Positions 46,075-57,360 of a stretch of 64,000 nt of DNA are shown here, piece after piece. Every line of letters starts with the position of its first letter. Position 1 is the first letter of the stretch. The notes below the pieces were generated by a model that worked only from the letters and a program-made list of their open reading frames with translations, was not told where the DNA came from and ran no database searches. The DNA comes from Acanthosoma haemorrhoidale. Its lineage: Eukaryota; Arthropoda; Insecta; Hemiptera; Acanthosomatidae. A program made the translations under genes and the position numbers. The stretch is taken from positions 147,327,405 through 147,391,404 of the forward strand of contig OV884012.1 in the NCBI GenBank assembly GCA_930367205.1. Direction: 5' to 3'.

Positions 46075-46690
46075 AAAACTCAATTTTTTCTATACAAAAA
46101 ATGAGCTTTAATCATACAAATATCTTCCATTCTGTTCAATGACCTTTTGCCATATTTCAGGTAACTTAACGATCCCGAGCTCACTTCACGTCCTAATCAG
46201 CAAAAAACTCAACCAAGTGCTTTTTTCGTTATTACCGAAATTTTTACCATTTAAGAAGTTTTGTAAACTTCCAAATAAATGATAATCCGATGGTGCAAGG
46301 TCGGGTTGTATGGGGGATACGACATCACTTTCCAATTAAGCTCCAATAGTTTCGTACGTGTTGCGAAAGATGTGTGAGGTCTTGCATTGTCGTGGTGGAA
46401 CCCAAATATCGAGCTTCATAACAAAGGTTTTCAATTGTTGTGTGTGATATATTTGACTGTTTTGCATGACGATTCGATTCAATTATGGTTTCATTTTGTC
46501 ATCAAAAACTAAAGAAGGTTGACCAGAAAGTTAGTCATCGGTCAGTAAAAAATCTCAAGAAAGAAAATTTTCAAACCAATTCTGGCAAGTGCGTTCTCGA
46601 TCCATGAGCTGAATTAATTAAGTTATTTAATAAAATTGTGCACAGTTGACGAAAAATTTTCATTTGTTTTTAAAATCAATTCAGATGAGT
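46075..46690 (-). pseudogene. Mariner-like transposase fragment
   Basis: Minus strand codes HHDNARPHTS followed by WKVMSYPPYNP, the signature around the second catalytic Asp and the PPYSPDL motif of mariner transposases. After one frameshift, SDYHLFGSLQNFLNGKNF continues the family pattern. The N-terminal half is missing or unreadable and stops are frequent. It abuts the cut end of the Gypsy gag, so it may have inserted there. Confidence 0.82.
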
Positions 46691-47023
46691 GATATGGCAC
46701 GTTGTCTAGTTGGTGGGATAGTAACCTCCCGAGCTACGAAAGGAAGCAGGGATTAGGGAGAGTGCCACTCTACTCGTTCTTAAATATCATTATAGAGACG
46801 CTAAGACGGCGTTGTAACCACAGCCCAAAAGTGGCAAGTTTGCTATAGGAGACCTTGATCTTAAAAGTGGGTTGTAGGGATGAGTGGGGATAGATAGGGA
46901 ACTTCATATCATTAAGATTATCACATGGTTTTTGACGAAGTTATAGAATTTTGAATAAATGTATAGATAAGTGAATGAGGGGGGGGGGCGTTGTTTGGTA
47001 TAAAAGGGGACACAGTCTTTAAA

Positions 47024-47450
47024 AATAGCAAGCCCCCACCCAGAGGCTTCGGTAGCAAAGAAACCGCCACCGGTAATTGTCTCGGGAGAGACAACTATAA
47101 ATGTAACACAAATGTTCAAAGGAGTAAATATTAATAAGTTTGCCCTGATAAAGACCAAGGATGGAGTAACCATCCATCCAGAAATAGAGGAAGAGAGAGG
47201 AAAAATTTTAAATTTACTCAGGACAGGTGGAAAGGAATACCATAGTTTCACCCCGAGAGGTGGCCAAAAGAACAAAAAATATCTCATTCTTGGCTTAGAT
47301 GTCGAGGAAGACATCGAAGAGATCAAAAATGTAATAATTGAAACAGTGCCAGGAGTCGTCGATGTGAGACTATACGTATATCCTATACATCAATCCTATA
47401 CGCCGTGGTATCAATTGGAAGAAAGTGGCTTCACCACTGACTACAACTGA
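47024..47450 (+). pseudogene. LINE family B ORF1 fragment (PRE_C2HC-like domain)
   Basis: An open frame reading KKPPPVIVSGETTINVTQMF, then EYHSFTPRGGQKNKKYLILGL and IKNVIIETVPGVVDVRLYVY. The pattern YHsfTp...k..vlrGL corresponds to the domain found in ORF1 of Jockey-type LINEs, an RNA-binding gag-like protein. The CCHC zinc knuckles that normally follow are missing: after residue about 130 the sequence jumps into the endonuclease region. Confidence 0.7.
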
Positions 47451-48395
47451 TCCCAAGCTTCACCACTTGACAGTTAAGGTAAATTTGGGAAGACCCATTT
47501 ACCTAACCGCCCTGTACAGAAGACTGTACGTGTAGTGAAACCGTTATAAATAACTATAAGTTTGGTTAACTATTATAAATAACAGTATGTTACGACACAC
47601 CTGGCATGTGTTCAAGGGTTTTAGTTTGAGCGTATGCGTACTGTTTTCAATACCTTTGTCTCACGTATTGAGTAAATAAATTATATTGCGTTATTCAATA
47701 TGCGTTGTGAGTGAATTCTCTCACAACGCAAATCCGGGGCTTATTGAAACTCTGGAAAACAGCACAGAGATCACAGAAAGGTTTGGAAGCTGTTGAAGAC
47801 TACAAAAGGCAAGACAGCCACTGTCCGTCTTCACGAAGGCAACAATGTTCTGACTGCTGAGCAACAGGCAACAAAACTGGCCGACCATTACGCTAGGGAT
47901 ATTACGGCTAGGACGGGATACTACCACATGCCTCCTCCGGTAGATGCTGAACAGAACCACATGTTGTATCACCGAAGCAGCTCAAGGCGATTCTTCGCCG
48001 GTGTCAGGGAAACCGAGCTCCAGGCCACGACGGGATACAAACAGTGCCGCTCAAACAAATGCCGAGGAGAGGGATAGTACAACTAGCAAACTTATACAAC
48101 TCTTGTATAAGATTGTGGTAGTTTCCTGACACATGGAAACAAGCCATCTTGTCCCCATTACTAAAACCAGCCAAGAGCGGAGATCAGCCAGCCCACTACA
48201 CCCGATCAGTCTGCTACCACAGATGGGGAAAATCTCTGAGAAAATTCCTTTGAATTATCTCAAAGATTACTAATCGGAAAATGACATCATTCCGCCAGAA
48301 CATACTGGATTTCAATCCAGTATGAGCTCAGAGCACTCCCTTCTGAAGGTACAGTCATAAGCTAGCCATAACATGTATAGAACATAGCCACGGCT

Positions 48396-49052
48396 ATGAT
48401 TTCCGTTGATTGCACCCAAGCATTCGACTCGGTGTCTCACGGGACACTGTGTCAAATGCTCTGTGACCGGGAATGCCCGGAACAACTGTATTCAACTCTG
48501 GCTAGCTTCCTGAAAAACAGATCGCTGCGGGTGCGGGTGGGTGATAGCATCTCCGAAGCTGTGCCACTGAACTGTGGAGTACCCCAAGGAGCCGTCTTAT
48601 CACCTATCCTATTCAACGTATACACGTCTGAGATTGTCGGAGCCCGGTACAAAAATACCAAAGTTACTGCTTTTGCAGATGACATAGCGGTGTACAGTAG
48701 CAGCATGACTGCCAAGGTAGCTCTAAGACCGGCTGAAGTAGCCTGTAACCAGATCAGTGAGAAATTGGGGAGACTCAATATCTCTGTAAACGCGGGTAAG
48801 ACTGACTGTGTAATTTTCTCTTTTCAAAAGGGAAAAAGCCCGCTCCCTACTAGTTACATAGTAGGAACGGAGGAAAATTCACCAGCCAACAACCTAGTAT
48901 ATCTGGGAATTAAAATGGACAGACACCTCCATTTTAGTAACCATTTTGCGAAGAAGTTTAAGCATACTCGCACGAAGTCTTACCGGCTTACGCATTTATT
49001 GACTTTCCCCAATCTATCACTGCGTCTCAAGCTGTTGATATACAAGGCCTGA
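48396..49052 (+). pseudogene. LINE family B reverse transcriptase core
   Basis: A 218-codon open frame with DCTQAFDSVSHGTL, CGVPQGAVLSPILF, FADDIAVYSSS, LNISVNAGKTDCVIF and YLGIKMDRHLHFSNHF. The catalytic FADD is intact. The frame is not joined to the N-terminal part because of decay at 48078-48395, and is broken at 49052 before YKA would continue into the C-terminus. Confidence 0.88.
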
Positions 49053-49725
49053 GGCCTGCTCTTCTGTATGGTGCACCGCTATTTCGTTATCTGACGTATA
49101 CGACAGCTAAGAAACTCCAACAATTCCAAAACGGTATACTGATGAAAGTGGTCAGAGGTACTGCATTCGATCAGCGGAGCAACAGTGAGCTGCATGAGAT
49201 ATTTGAGCTGCCTACGGTGGATGAATTCATCCAACGTAGACATATCAAATTTTTTACTTCTTGCAATACTTGACAAACCCGGTGTTTAACGCGATAACCC
49301 CCGCTCCGTTCCCCCATCGATGGCAGGACGCTGTCGTGGCTGGAACGCTTTAGTCTTAGGTTCTAGGTTTAGGTTTTAGTTTATTAGTGTTTTAGTGTTT
49401 AGTGTTTTCACGGTTATAATCAGAAGGTGAGCCTCATCACCTATTGTTGTGAATGTGTGTGACTTTTAACTTCAATCTTAAAATGTATTTCATTTATTCC
49501 CTCCTTCGAATGCATCAGCGCATCGCTGCACGAGGAGCAAATTGTAACCCATTAAAGTTTTTGTTCATTGTATTACTTATCAATAAAAGAGGTTTTGAAA
49601 TAAAAAATAAAAATAGCTTGTTCGGTTCAATTCAGGACTAGTTAGACGCTTTCTGTTGCCTTACACATTTCCCCTGCAATTTTGTTCTTCCGAATGTATT
49701 TTGTACGATTCCTCGACCTTACAAG

Positions 49726-49905
49726 AGTCTCTCCAAGAGGATACATTCAACCGGTTGTGTCGAATGAGGAAATAAGTTCTGCAGGTTCTCCCACCACCGC
49801 AAGGCCGACATTCCTGCAGCCGGACGCAGGTGGTTTAGGTCAGTACCGAAGTGATCCTGTACCAGACCTGAACAATCTGCGCAAACAGAGGATATCCATA
49901 GGAAG
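49726..49905 (+). CDS. Candidate host-gene exon
   Basis: Preceded by a pyrimidine-rich stretch ending CCTTACAAG and followed by donor GGAAG|GTAATC. The 180-base segment is open in one frame and relatively GC-rich, coding ARPTFLQPDAGGLGQYRSD and VPDLNNLRKQRISIG. It ends in phase 2. The next candidate exon (55341-55408) starts with the single base needed and stays open in the matching frame only. No family recognised. The acceptor could instead lie further left, since the frame is open from 49646. Confidence 0.35.
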
Positions 49906-49909
49906 GTAA

Positions 49910-51750
49910 TCGATATATGTGTATATCTTCTTTTCTCTGCGTGAAGATGAGCGAGCAAACAATGAACATGGTTTTGTTAAGTGGGGAGTGAATCAATTTA
50001 GTTCAAATTAACATTCAATTTTATATTTTTTTACCCGTGCTTCACCACAGAGTAATAATCTTTGAGATCATTACACAAAATTGATATTTAATTGTAGGAA
50101 ATTTGTTAGATATTTATTAAATTGCCTATTCAATTTTTGGCGTCCTGGTCTGGGTACAGCATCACTAGTAGCATAAAAAATTCACCCCAAAAATAAACTG
50201 ATAAACCGGTTTACGCCTCTGAGATGAAAATGTTTCTACTCTCTTAATCTCTCAATAGAGTTAATCTCTTAATGCACCTCTGCAGAATTAAAAAAATCAT
50301 CATGGGAAATTTCAGGTTCCTAGGCCTTGTTCTTGAGATATAGCGATGAGTCAAACAAAATGTTCGCAGTATGATTTTAATAAATTTTAATTTGAATATG
50401 ATAGAAAGGTGAGCACCATCACTTTAACATTTTCAAAAAAACATTAAGTAAATTATATTACGTTATATTCTGTATAAAATATAGCATAGCTACAAAAAAT
50501 GGAGCACTGGGAAATTTAGAAGCATTTCTAAATATTCTAATTCAATATTTGTCATAATTAAGGGGCGTTAAAACAAATATATGGACAAAAATGATAGAAA
50601 AGTAATTGCCATTGGATTTCATCTCAAGTTTCATTGATTCACTTCCATGTGAAATTGAACGTCTCTCGGTCGGACCGTTGTCAAATCGCATCTACAGGCA
50701 CTGGGGTAAATAGAAAGGGATTTTGATTAAGAAAAAAAACGAAAGAACTCAAACGAAGGATCTATTTCACTCAGAGTTCCAAATTCGTATTATTTATCTT
50801 TCAACCAATTAATACACGATAAACATTCAATGAAATGTTTTGTATTACAAAATCATGTCAATAAACAAAAGTTAAATCAAGAATGAACGAATTATTTTAT
50901 TTAAAAAGCCAAATAAATTAAAATTAACCCTGAAAAAGGTATGTCTCGTTTCGCTTAGTTTGGAAAAGTCTCATGTTCCAACCAAGAATCTATTTTTAAT
51001 TTTCGCCTGATCTAAGGCACATGATAATGCATAAAGAACTTTACACTTTTTCTTTAAGAGGCAATAATTAGTGGCCGAGGTGGTTAGACAAAAATTAAAT
51101 GGAGTATTTTTGGTGAAAAATACCAAAATAGTTTTCTCACAATCATTTAATAAGATAACAAGGAATTCATTTAAAGTAACTCTTGGTTTTATTTCTACGG
51201 CTTTTTCTCATTTATATAAATTAGTATTTAACAGATGCAAACAAATTTGTAATCATTACAATTTGTGGCGGGACTACTGATCTAAAAAAATGCCTTACAA
51301 CCTATTGATAGGTCGTTCTTGAGTGAAGCGAACTATTGAGAGAACAATTTATTCTTCTATCTTTCATTAAATTAATACATGTACCATTTTATGGTCTTAG
51401 ATTCAATAACAAATTGTCATATTACAGAAAGAAACAAAATGAACAAGAATGGACAAAATGTTTTATGTAAAAAAGGCAAATAAATATTAGTGTTTTTCAA
51501 ATGATGTTATGCTTGTCCTAGATTTTGAAGGTTCCCAGGGTAGAGTGATCAATTAGTTTGCTTAACACTTTATAGGCTTGATAGACCTTACCAAGGGGTT
51601 GGATATATATATATAAACCCCTTTAATTGAAATCTTTTCAACAATTAAATCTATATACAATATAAATTGAGCTGCAGGTTTACTGCATACTATGTATTTT
51701 AAGCAGTTTCTGACACAAATACTATCTCTGATTATGGTTAAAAATTATAC
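49910..51750. other. AT-rich DNA, possible intron
   Basis: No coding signal. An isolated copy of the LINE hairpin motif (GGTGAGCACCATCACT) is at 50408-50423 without recognisable LINE body. Confidence 0.5.
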
Positions 51751-51754
51751 AAGG

Positions 51755-52230
51755 TGAACGGGGACTAGGTGACTATGGACTAGGGCTCACCTTCGGTCTA
51801 CATACCAGGACCTAAAACTAACTTAATCCCGTTAAAGACGGGGTATGTTAGGTATTACATCGAATCACTTTGATATGTCAACGGCGAATGAGCTCATCCT
51901 CCGTAGCCAATAAAGAAAATCTTCATGGAGCTTACTGCTCCTCCTCGGTTGGAACGGACAATATCCGAGGCACTTTGCTGTCGCTTCTTCCAGATGGCTA
52001 TAAAGCGGTGCACCTTACAGCAGAGCAGGCCTGAGCATGGTCTTGATATCTAAAAGTCACGGAGGACCAAATTTGTAAAAGAAACGGGGGAATTTTATCA
52101 TTGAGGTTTTATTGCCGAAACAGAAGGGAGAGGCCGTACTTTTAGTCAGGGCCGAGAAGACTTTTGTCAGTCTCTCTGCGTGGGGTCTCTGTCAACGAGT
52201 ACAATTAGACTTTTATTGCTTATAGGAAAA
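51755..52230 (-). mobile_element. Decayed LINE (A/B-like) C-terminal fragment
   Basis: Minus strand contains MLRPALL-stop-GAPLYSHL and SKLHEDFLYWLRRM, matching LRPALLYGAPLFTHL and SELHEIFELPTVDEF of the other copies. The tail carries an enlarged hairpin (AGGTGACTATGG...GGGCTCACCT) at 51768-51792. Many stops. Confidence 0.6.
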
Positions 52231-52429
52231 ATAACTTCCAGCTGAGTTGAAAAAACTGATGAATTGTCCTTTATATGAAGTGTTGTCCTGAACATAAATT
52301 AATCTATTTCATTAGGGCATCACAGTTTAATTAGCTCAAAAATTAATTAATTTCAAGTAGTATTTAGCCAGTAAAAACAACCGCATTGAAATAAAAAAAA
52401 TAATTTACGAGGCTACCGATCTCTGAAAC

Positions 52430-52880
52430 TACTCCTTGTAAGACAAACAGCTTCAGCCGAGTTGAATCTCGGAACATACACTCAGCCTTTGACCTCGATA
52501 AGACAGAAACTAGAAATAACTGGAGATATCTTCATCAATGGTCCTTGGCCCTTGGTGTCGACACGAAGGAGCCAGTCTCCCTCATGAGTGGCAGTTATAA
52601 CTCACAGGTACTCATCAACCTTGGTCTTAATGTCAAGGATTACACCGCCTTAACTCAATGGTTCTGATTCACCTGCACAGCAATACGGCCCTGCACCGAC
52701 CAAACCGAGAGCTCGGTCACTAGTGGGTCCTTGGGTCAGCGGTCAAAGGGAGAGGATGTACTTTCATTCAAATACTGCGGTGATTGTCTTTCGCCTCTGT
52801 CGGTTTGTACGCTCAATGTTAGCGGTGGGAAAAAAAATATTGAAGTATGATCCATCAACAATGAGAACCGGTTCTGAGAA
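52430..52880. other. GC-richer segment of unknown origin
   Basis: More GC-rich than its surroundings, with coding-like composition but no long frame and no recognised motif. It may be a decayed retroelement part upstream of the LINE C tail. Confidence 0.25.
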
Positions 52881-53300
52881 GAATAGTCAATGCCTCTTCA
52901 CAAAAAACTAAAAATACCCAACATTCTTGAACTCATACCTTCCAAGTTTATGAAATCCCATAGTAACCTATCCAAACACCCTAATCCCGTAGCACTAGTC
53001 ATTACACTGCCTATAACCCTCCTCGGAGACTAAATGATATAAATATCGGAGACGTGATCTGCTATAAATACGTGACCAGTGGGTCTCCTGCCAATGGCCA
53101 GTTTCTTCAATCATGTCCTGAGCGTATGTGGCTCTCGCGCTCTTCGTCAGCCTCTACTGGCTCTTATCCGGTGAAGCAGTTGATGGAGGAGCGTGAAGAT
53201 CTTCCCAAGACTTCCTCCTCTTTTGCATGCGAGGGAGGTGACAACAAGGTGGATTTGGGAGGAATCTGGGCTGTCTACAGGGGCCACTGTAGGGATCAGG
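52880..53300 (+). mobile_element. LINE family C 3' fragment
   Basis: Codes IPNILELIPSKFMKSHSNLSKHPNPVA, matching the family C RT C-terminus (given here only as landmarks IPNILELIPSKF and SNLSKHPNPV), followed by 3' UTR landmarks CAATGGCCAGTTTCTTCAAT and GCGAGGGAGGTGACAACA. The tail after about 53290 diverges. Confidence 0.75.
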
Positions 53301-54091
53301 TTTCCGTAGCCTACTGATTTCTAACTGCAGGGACCCGGGTTTGGTCCGTAGCTCACCATGCACAAGGATTTATTTTTGGGGAGATGGGTCTTGTCGGGGT
53401 TAACTCAGTCTCGTGGCAATAAATAACCAGCTACTTAAATAAAATAGTGAGCGATTAATAAAACCAAATTTAATCTTGAGAGGTATGGTATCTAGTGCCG
53501 ACCCCACTAACACTTCAGCCCCACCTATTTAACCATGGATTCAACCTGTAGTCCTCTTCGTGAGGTTTTAAGTTAAGGATCAAAAAATCTTTCATGCAGA
53601 ACATCGCCTCTCCATATGAAAGCGGGATCGCATGAAAATCTTAAATACACCTTTGATGTGGGGTGGCGGTTTTATCGAATTTGTGTACTTATAGTTCACT
53701 TTTACCCCCAAAGTAATATTAATCAGAACGTTGAGATCTTTAATTTTGAACTCCATACTCAATATGATTTTTTAATACTCGTTATTTTTCTGGTTTATTT
53801 GTCATCATCAGGGCATCATTGCAGTTATAAAGGAGCTGCTTGAGTAAAACTTTTGAACACAGTTCTAATAAAAGTTGTAGTGACATAATAGAATAATAGT
53901 TTGAAAAAATAAAATACAAATTAGATTTTGCTGATGAGGAGTTCGATACCTTTTATTTGATAGCCTATTCAAAATTATAGATTTTTTGTTAACAAATTTA
54001 ATTATATACTTAAGCATGGGTTTTAGTAACGGCTACATTTCTAATTTATTCCCAATATCGAATGGGGCCTCCTTTAAAAATTTAATTTCTG

Positions 54092-54799
54092 TTAGCTCCA
54101 ATAGAGACAGCCATAAAGATGAAAACATAAACTGTTAGCTCTAATAGAGACAGACATAAAGATGAAAACATAAACTTTTAGCTCTAATAGAGACAGACAT
54201 AAAGATGAAAACATAAACTCTTAGCTCTAATAGAGACAGACATAAAGATGAAAACATAAACTGCTAGCTCTAATAGAGACAGACATAAAGATGAAAACAT
54301 AAACTCTTAGCTCTAATAGAGACAGACATAAAGATGAAAACATAAACTGCTAGCTCTAATAGAGACAGACATAAAGATGAAAACATAAACTCTTAGCTCT
54401 AATAGAGACAGACATAAAGATGAAAACATAAACTTTTAGCTCTAATAGAGACAGACATAAAGATGAAAACATAAACTGCTAGCTCTAATAGAGACAGGCA
54501 TAAAGATGAAAACATAAACTCTTAGCTCTAATAGAGACAGACATAAAGATGAAAACATAAACTCTTAGCTCTAATAGAGACAGACATAAAGATGAAAACA
54601 TAAACTGGTAGCTCTAATAGAGACAGACATAAAAGATGAAAACATAAACTCTTAGCTCTAATAGAGACAGACATAAAGATGAAAACATAAACTCCTAGCT
54701 CTAATAGAGACAGACATAAAGATGAAAACATAAACTCTTAGCTCTAATAGAGACAGACATAAAGATGAAAACATAAACTCTTAGCTCTAATAGAGACAG
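54092..54799. repeat. 43-bp minisatellite, 16 units plus a partial one
   Basis: Unit TTAGCTCTAATAGAGACAGA followed by CATAAAGATGAAAACATAAACTC. Starts fall every 43 bases from 54092 to 54781, with one 44-base unit near 54628. Variation is concentrated in the two bases before TAGC (GT, TT, CT, GC, GG, CC); several neighbouring units alternate CT and GC. Outside that site only single-base changes occur (for example GACAGG at about 54495). The array ends in a T run. Confidence 0.97.
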
Positions 54800-55340
54800 T
54801 TTTTTTTGTATCTATACTTAAGGTTGTTATATCTTTTGCGTCGGTGTAATATTTAGTTGAACTTCATTTAAACGGTTCAGGTAGAGGACAAACATGACAT
54901 TAGTCATTAATTAATGATCGCAATTATCGAATTGTTGAAAGTTTTAAAGATTTTTTTTGTTTCAAAAGTAATCTGTTAAAAACCAAAAGACAGGGACTAT
55001 GTAGAAAAGTACAGGCAGAAGAACGAACAAAAACAAAAGGGTATCAGGTTTTGAAGAAAACAAACTAAACCTACTGAAGTTTTAAAGGCTTGGGTTTCCT
55101 TGGATAAATTGTTTTCTCATAATTTTTTGGGGTCCGGAAAAATGATACTTTTTAACATATATCAATTTGTTTGCTTCAAAGAAACAAAAATTCTTGTGCA
55201 AAAATACGTCAAGATTATTCATGTTCTTGTGTTCGGAAAAGCGTTTTTTTAATTTATCTTTTTTTATTATATTTGATCAATTTTAGGTTATATTAAACTT
55301 TATTTACTTTTATATAAATTGGAAAATATTATATTTTCAG
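54800..55340. other. AT-rich DNA
   Basis: No feature recognised apart from the acceptor at its right end. Confidence 0.5.
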
Positions 55341-55408
55341 GCGTTCCAAGGAGACTATAGTTGGGAAAGTCTCACTTTGTGAGCTGCCCAGCCAACGAAA
55401 TGCACAAG
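55341..55408 (+). CDS. Candidate 68-base internal exon
   Basis: Flanked by a strong acceptor (ATATTATATTTTCAG) and a strong donor (CACAAG|GTAAGA). Of three frames only the one using the first base to complete a codon is open, coding RSKETIVGKVSLCELPSQRN. This fits the phase-2 end of the candidate exon at 49726-49905, which would complete an AGG codon. It ends in phase 1. No family recognised; no convincing next exon found before the window's end. Confidence 0.4.
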
Positions 55409-55409
55409 G

Positions 55410-56535
55410 TAAGAAAGCTTTAATAAAAATAATTGTATGAATAGCCAGAAATACTGTCTATATATTTATAAATATACATATATTTCTCCGCACTTCATAC
55501 GGTGCTTGGAAACATCAGCCACTTTTGGAAATAGAAAAAGAAAACCTCTTTATTTTAGGCTTATGCCCTCTATAAGCAATAAATAATACAACAAAAAATA
55601 AATTTAACTCTAGCTAACCAAAAATATACAATACATCGCCTAGGAAAGAAAGATAAAACATAAACGTTTAAAGAGATATTAGAAAATATTTCCATGCATT
55701 CAAGCAAATAAATAAATATTTGGTTTGATTTAATTTAAAAATCTATTGAGGGGAAAAAAGACTAGTATTTACTTCCTACCTAGGTTTTTATTAAAATATT
55801 TAATGAAAGAAAAGTAAGGTTTAAACATGTAGTAATTGAAAATATTTAGAAAAATACAAAACATCCGGATCGAAATGTAAAGAATAATTGCGATTATGAA
55901 TAAATAAATCCTTGAGTAGTGGACGTCTGTCTGGGCGGTAAGGAGGTGTTAGAGCAGGAGGGTTTTGGGTGAAGTATGGATATTAAGAGAGAGAGTATTC
56001 CAGCGAGAAAATAACTCGGAATACTGAAGGAACATTCAGTATTGTTCATTCGAGACTGGCTTAGTACATCTCAATATGAAAATGACAAGGTGAGCCAACA
56101 AATGAGAGGAGAATGTTATAAGGAAGAGTTGCTTTGCCAAGACAATTAATCACTCATGGTATCAATAACACAGTACTTAATCGATAACCTTGTGCACTTG
56201 ATACATTGTAATTATAAGCAGTTCAAAATGCAATTGTGTATTCCCGAGGGAATAAGTACTACTAAAAGACAAATGGTAGTTGCTACTCGGTTCAGGATAA
56301 ATTTTTACTTAAGCAGAAAAAAAAGCATTTCTGGTGAATGCTAGTCAATAGTAAACAGAAAAAACAGCTTTTTTCCCCCTACATATCACCTTCTTACCAT
56401 AAATTATGGAAATCAGTACAGATTCTACATAAATGAATCTATTTACAGTAGGTCATTATATGTCCTGTAGCTCGGCTACATTTTATACGATTTTTAATTA
56501 GTTTACATTGCGAATTGTTGTGATTATTTTTTTTG
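55410..56535. other. AT-rich DNA, nothing recognised
   Basis: No coding signal or shared repeat seen. Confidence 0.5.
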
Positions 56536-56539
56536 TTTT

Positions 56540-57075
56540 CTCTTTCATAGCTATATATATAAATATAGATCCTCAGGCGAATCTATTTACAAATTATTTC
56601 TGTATTTCCTGTAGCGTCACTACATTATATATAGGTTTTGTTATTTTATAAAAATTATATATGAATAAACAAGTATAATGATATACATTATACGTGACTG
56701 GACTAAACTGACTAATAAATGTGATGGAACTCACCTTTTTGATCAACCTTAAAACTAACTTACATACTAATTCTTAACCTAATTATTCCCCAACAGTCTG
56801 TTGCCATCGATGCGGGAGGGGTGGTGAGGTCATAGTGTTAAACACTGGGTCTGTCAGGTGCTCCAACGAGTCAAAAAACTTAATGTGTCTCCGGCGGATG
56901 AACTCACGCACCGAAGGCACACCAAGCAACGGGTGCCTGTCAGCGTTCTTAAACCTCTCGAAAGAGGTACGTCGGACCACTTTTCGCATGATCCCATTCT
57001 GGAAATGTTGGAGACATTTGGATGTATTGTCAGTCAAGTGGGTAAATAGCGGGGCACCGTACAGCAAAGCTGGCC
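56540..57075 (-). mobile_element. LINE family A 3' fragment
   Basis: The tail 56560-56790 is close to 13060-13310 (CTCAGGCGAATCTATTTACA, ATGAATAAACAAGTATAATG), with a hairpin variant at 56720-56735. The frame 57067-56783 codes the C-terminus LYGAPLFTHLTDNTSKCLQ and RRRHIKFFDSLEHLTDPVF without a stop. 5'-truncated at about 57075. Confidence 0.88.
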
Positions 57076-57084
57076 TGTGATTCT

Positions 57085-57360
57085 TACAAAAGTATAATGT
57101 ATATTATACATTCATTGTCTAAACATGTTTGAAAGTGATGGGGCTTACTTTATGAACTCACCCACCGACGGCACACCAAGCAACGGGTGCAGGTCAACGT
57201 TCTCGAGAGAGGTATGTCTGGCCACTTTTCTCATGATCCCGTTCTAAAATTGACAAGGTCTTTCTGCTGTATTGTCAGTCAAGTGAGTATTCACTGGGAC
57301 ACCGTATAGCAGAGCTGGCCGGTGGACACATTTAAATAGCATCAGTTTGAGATATAACTC
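57085..57360 (-). mobile_element. LINE A/B-like C-terminal fragment, second piece
   Basis: Adjacent to the previous copy. It contains a tail with hairpin variant at 57134-57149, then sequences matching the C-terminus (CACCCACCG, GCACACCAAGCAACGGGTGC, CAGAGCTGGCCGG) with deletions. It is more decayed than its neighbour, so it is an independent older insertion or a subfamily. Confidence 0.7.

Larger units (their letters stand above)
46970..49607 (+). mobile_element. LINE family B, broken but with ORF1 and RT parts
   Basis: Pieces in order: part of ORF1 (about 47024-47450); a short endonuclease piece (47455-47525, LHHLTVKVNLGRPIYL); unrelated sequence (47526-47705); the RT N-terminal region (47706-48077, KTTKGKTATVRLHEGNNV); a decayed stretch to 48395; RT core and thumb (48396-49052); the C-terminus (49053-49330); then a 3' UTR with hairpin at 49426-49441 and an A-rich end (49597-49607). 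Most of the endonuclease is missing. Confidence 0.85.

Noticed and set aside
46683..46770. tRNA-like start TGGCACGTTGTCTAGTTGGT
   Set aside because: No convincing B box or acceptor stem pairing; cannot support a tRNA or SINE call.
51071..51100. tRNA-Leu-like A box (GTGGCCGAGGTGGTTAGAC)
   Set aside because: No B box, anticodon arm or cloverleaf follows; probably chance.
54528..54731. 67-codon minus frame across the minisatellite
   Set aside because: It results from the 43-bp repeat; three periods keep a frame open by chance.
54092..54799. CRISPR array
   Set aside because: Units are contiguous tandem repeats without unique spacers, in a eukaryotic context.
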